Part shown: positions 51,371-52,822 of the stretch, in pieces | How positions within the stretch are numbered: the stretch's first letter is position 1 | Layout: each line of letters opens with the position of its first letter | NCBI RefSeq assembly: GCF_000967865.1 | Contig: NZ_JXRU01000021.1 | Coordinates: forward strand, 1-52,822 | Length of the DNA stretch: 52,822 nucleotides | Origin: Microbacterium sp. SA39 | Lineage (GTDB): Bacteria; Actinomycetota; Actinomycetes; Actinomycetales; Microbacteriaceae | Direction of reading: 5' to 3' | The notes under the pieces: generated by a model | Database searches by the model: none | Seen by the model: the letters and a program-made list of their open reading frames with translations, nothing else | Told to the model about the DNA's origin: nothing | Translations under genes and position numbers: made by a program

Positions 51371-52135
51371 GTGACCGACGTTCTTCCCGCAGGTTCCCTC
51401 GACGGCAAGGTCGCCCTCGTCACCGGCTCGTCCCGGGGGATCGGCGCCGACACCGTGCGCTACCTGGCCGAGGCCGGCGCCGACGTCGTCATCAACTTCC
51501 GCAACAAGGCTCCGCGAGCCGAGAAGCTCGCCGGCCAGCTCCGCGAACTCGGCCGGCGAGCCCTGGTCGTCGGCGCCGACCTCACGGATCCGGCATCCGT
51601 CGCCGAGATGTTCGAGGCGATCCAGGCGGAATACGGCCGCCTCGACGTGCTGGTGCTGAACGCCTCCGGCGGGATGGAGTCAGGCATGGCCGAGGACTAC
51701 GCGCTCGCCCTGAACCGCGACGCGCAGCTCAACGTGCTGAACGCTGCCACGCCTCTACTCGGAGACGACGCGCGCGTCGTGTTCGTCACCAGCCATCAGG
51801 CGCACTTCATCCGCACGACGCCGACGATGCCGGAGTACGAGCCGGTCGCACTCTCCAAGCGGGCGGGCGAGGATGCTCTGCGCGAATTGATCCCCGGTCT
51901 CGCCGAGAAGGGCATCGGCTTCACCGTCGTCTCCGGCGACATGATCGAGGGCACGATCACCGCCACGCTGCTCGAGCGGGCGAACCCGGGCGCAATCGCG
52001 GAGCGTCGCGAGTCGGCAGGGAAGCTCTACAACGTGTCGGAGTTCGCTGCCGAGGTGGCGGCGGCCGTCGTCGACCCGGTGCCCGCAGACAACACCCGCC
52101 TGGTCGGAGACGTGAGCGCGTTCACCGCCGAGTAG
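51371..52135 (+). CDS. SDR family oxidoreductase with atypical active site
   Basis: A 254-residue short-chain dehydrogenase/reductase. The cofactor motif VTGSSRGIGADTVRYL (TGxxxGxG) and the NAG-like LNASGG are present, as is the serine region VFVTSHQAHFI. The classical YxxxK is not: the lysine in VALSK has valine four residues before it, and the nearest tyrosine is three residues further upstream (EYEPVALSK). The cofactor preference is probably NADP(H), given the basic residues in NFRNKAPR. GTG at 51371 is preceded by AGGAG. A strong terminator follows. Confidence 0.88.
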   Translation: MTDVLPAGSLDGKVALVTGSSRGIGADTVRYLAEAGADVVINFRNKAPRAEKLAGQLRELGRRALVVGADLTDPASVAEMFEAIQAEYGRLDVLVLNASGGMESGMAEDYALALNRDAQLNVLNAATPLLGDDARVVFVTSHQAHFIRTTPTMPEYEPVALSKRAGEDALRELIPGLAEKGIGFTVVSGDMIEGTITATLLERANPGAIAERRESAGKLYNVSEFAAEVAAAVVDPVPADNTRLVGDVSAFTAE

Positions 52136-52148
52136 GCCTCACGACGAT

Positions 52149-52187
52149 GATCGGCCCCGGCCTGCTTCGAGCAGGTCGGGGCCGATC
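52149..52187. terminator. Terminator downstream of the SDR gene
   Basis: Arms 52149-52165 and 52171-52187 form a 17-bp stem with one G-T wobble around a TTCGA loop. It lies between the convergent SDR and DUF308 genes. Confidence 0.8.
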
Positions 52188-52201
52188 TCGTGAATGCAGG
52201 G

Positions 52202-52706
52202 TCAGACCGCGGCAGCGTCCTGAGTACCGATGAAGGCCTTCTCGTCCTTGCCGAGCGTGATCGCGCGCACGATCTGCACGATCCCGAGCACCACGAGCGA
52301 GATGCCCAGCAGGAGCCAGAACGCCAGCCCGGCGATCACGGGGGAGAAGATCACGATGACGCCGGCGATGATGCTCAGGAGCGCGTACAGGAGCGTCCAC
52401 ACCCGCGAACCGTCACGGCCGAGCAGCGACAGCGACACGACGCCGTCGACGATCCAGCTGATACCGATGAAGATGACCACGATGAGGGCGAGCGTCGTCG
52501 CCGCGGCGCCGAGGTTGGCATAGGCGATCACGCCCGCGACGATGTAGACGAGACCGAGCACGATGTGGCCGACACGCGACCATCCGCCCTTGGCGCCGGA
52601 GAAGATGCCGAGACCGATGTAGACCAGACCGGCGATGATGAGGTACGTGGCGAAGATCGCGGTGACGATCACGGCGGACTTCACCGGCCAGATCAGGAGG
52701 GCTAGT
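52202..52706 (-). pseudogene. DUF308/HdeD-like membrane protein, 5' end removed by IS481 insertion
   Basis: The frame encodes five or so membrane helices (VIVTAIFATYLIIAGLVYIG, IVLGLVYIVAGVIAYANLGA, ALIVVIFIGISWIVDGVVSL and others) typical of the HdeD/DUF308 acid-resistance family. A GTG at 52684 can be drawn, but the same frame continues upstream as LALLIWPVKSAV, the conserved end of the family's first helix, up to 52705 where the IS begins. The original N-terminus (roughly 30-40 residues) is therefore missing. Whether a shortened product is made is unknown. Confidence 0.75.
52701..52706. repeat. NCTAGN insertion target / one copy of target duplication (GCTAGT)
   Basis: GCTAGT abuts the IS tip at 52707 and lies within the interrupted DUF308 reading frame. 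It matches the IS481 target consensus, like GCTAGC at the left edge. Confidence 0.6.
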
Positions 52707-52822
52707 TGTGATGTCCAGGGACGTTGTTGCGTGAATCGCGTGTGATTTGCGGATAGGTGAAGGCCTCCTGTTGCGAGAGTGGAGCTGTCTAGGAACCACT
52801 TTCCGCACTCAGGAGGCCTTCA
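52707..52822 (+). mobile_element. IS481-family element, partial (5' end only, runs off the window)
   Basis: The element begins TGT at 52707 and carries CCAGGGACGTTGT at 52715-52727, as does the left-hand copy in inverse orientation. Its leader has a 13-bp hairpin ending in AGGAGG, spaced so that a start codon would begin at the last base of the window. Outside the terminal bases and hairpin stem it differs from the left copy, so these are two related but distinct elements. Confidence 0.78.
52758..52822 (+). promoter_or_regulatory. Leader hairpin sequestering the ribosome binding site of the right IS481 transposase
   Basis: Arms TGAAGGCCTCCTG (52758-52770) and CAGGAGGCCTTCA (52810-52822) are perfectly complementary with a 39-base loop. 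The AGGAGG in the 3' arm would be the ribosome binding site of a transposase starting with the A at 52822 (the next two bases lie outside the window). Confidence 0.6.

Noticed and set aside
1..52822. CRISPR array, prophage, rRNA operon or secondary-metabolite cluster
   Set aside because: No repeat-spacer pattern, phage structural gene, rRNA sequence or PKS/NRPS gene was seen, and no gap without a gene exceeds about 170 bases.

Overview
The window looks like a complete contig from a high-GC actinobacterium, most likely Microbacterium or a close relative in Microbacteriaceae. The evidence is the strong GC bias at third codon positions, RbpA, the PafB/PafC-TatA-TatC-HelY block, a DUF7882-type small protein typical of the family, many 4-base ATGA/GTGA gene overlaps, and many start codons preceded by a TAnnnT box at leaderless spacing. 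Both edges lie inside IS481-family elements that differ in sequence but share their terminal 13 bases and sit at NCTAGN targets, so the contig probably ends at repeats. The right-hand copy cuts a DUF308/HdeD-like membrane protein gene.

Layout. 1-127: inward-facing end of an IS481-type element. 159-5996 (minus): an MscS channel, truncated hemoglobin O and a KsdD-like FAD dehydrogenase, translationally coupled, preceded by aminopeptidase N. 6121-11006 (plus): coproporphyrin ferrochelatase, ribose-5-phosphate isomerase B, an Fpg/Nei glycosylase, a PaiB-like FMN protein and an amidohydrolase. 11068-16006: Dps, gamma carbonic anhydrase, tRNA-Met, the DUF7882 protein with a 12-codon upstream ORF, an AraC regulator, a DEDDh exonuclease, an alpha/beta hydrolase and an Lrp regulator.

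16177-26290 is a branched-chain amino acid degradation region. It has bkdABC (branched-chain keto acid dehydrogenase E1alpha, E1beta, E2), then a divergent TetR gene with two GTTAR-N6-CTAAC operators, then accD1-accA1-acyl-CoA dehydrogenase-MaoC-CitE-like lyase. The gene content matches the M. tuberculosis Rv2495c-Rv2502c cluster for leucine breakdown through methylcrotonyl-CoA and HMG-CoA. 26291-31333 holds housekeeping and hydrolytic genes: histidine phosphatase, Sir2 deacylase, SpoU methyltransferase, SGNH hydrolase and a DEVH helicase.

31476-33865 holds a ferritin-like/VIT1 iron transporter and the least familiar module of the window: a small HTH protein overlapping a ClpN-SRPBCC fusion, expressed from a leaderless promoter built over two 18-bp direct repeats. 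After tRNA-Leu(GAG) come an M20 peptidase, UppP, a PAC2 protein, and HAD-TrmI-FKBP lipoprotein-PafB-PafC-TatA-TatC-HelY-Lnt. This order is that of the actinobacterial Pup-proteasome neighbourhood, but mpa/arc, dop, pup, prcBA and pafA are absent between trmI and pafB. A TetR/quinone reductase operon lies between lnt and rbpA. The right end carries glpQ, an SPFH/NfeD pair, an unusual SDR, the truncated DUF308 gene and the second IS481 end.
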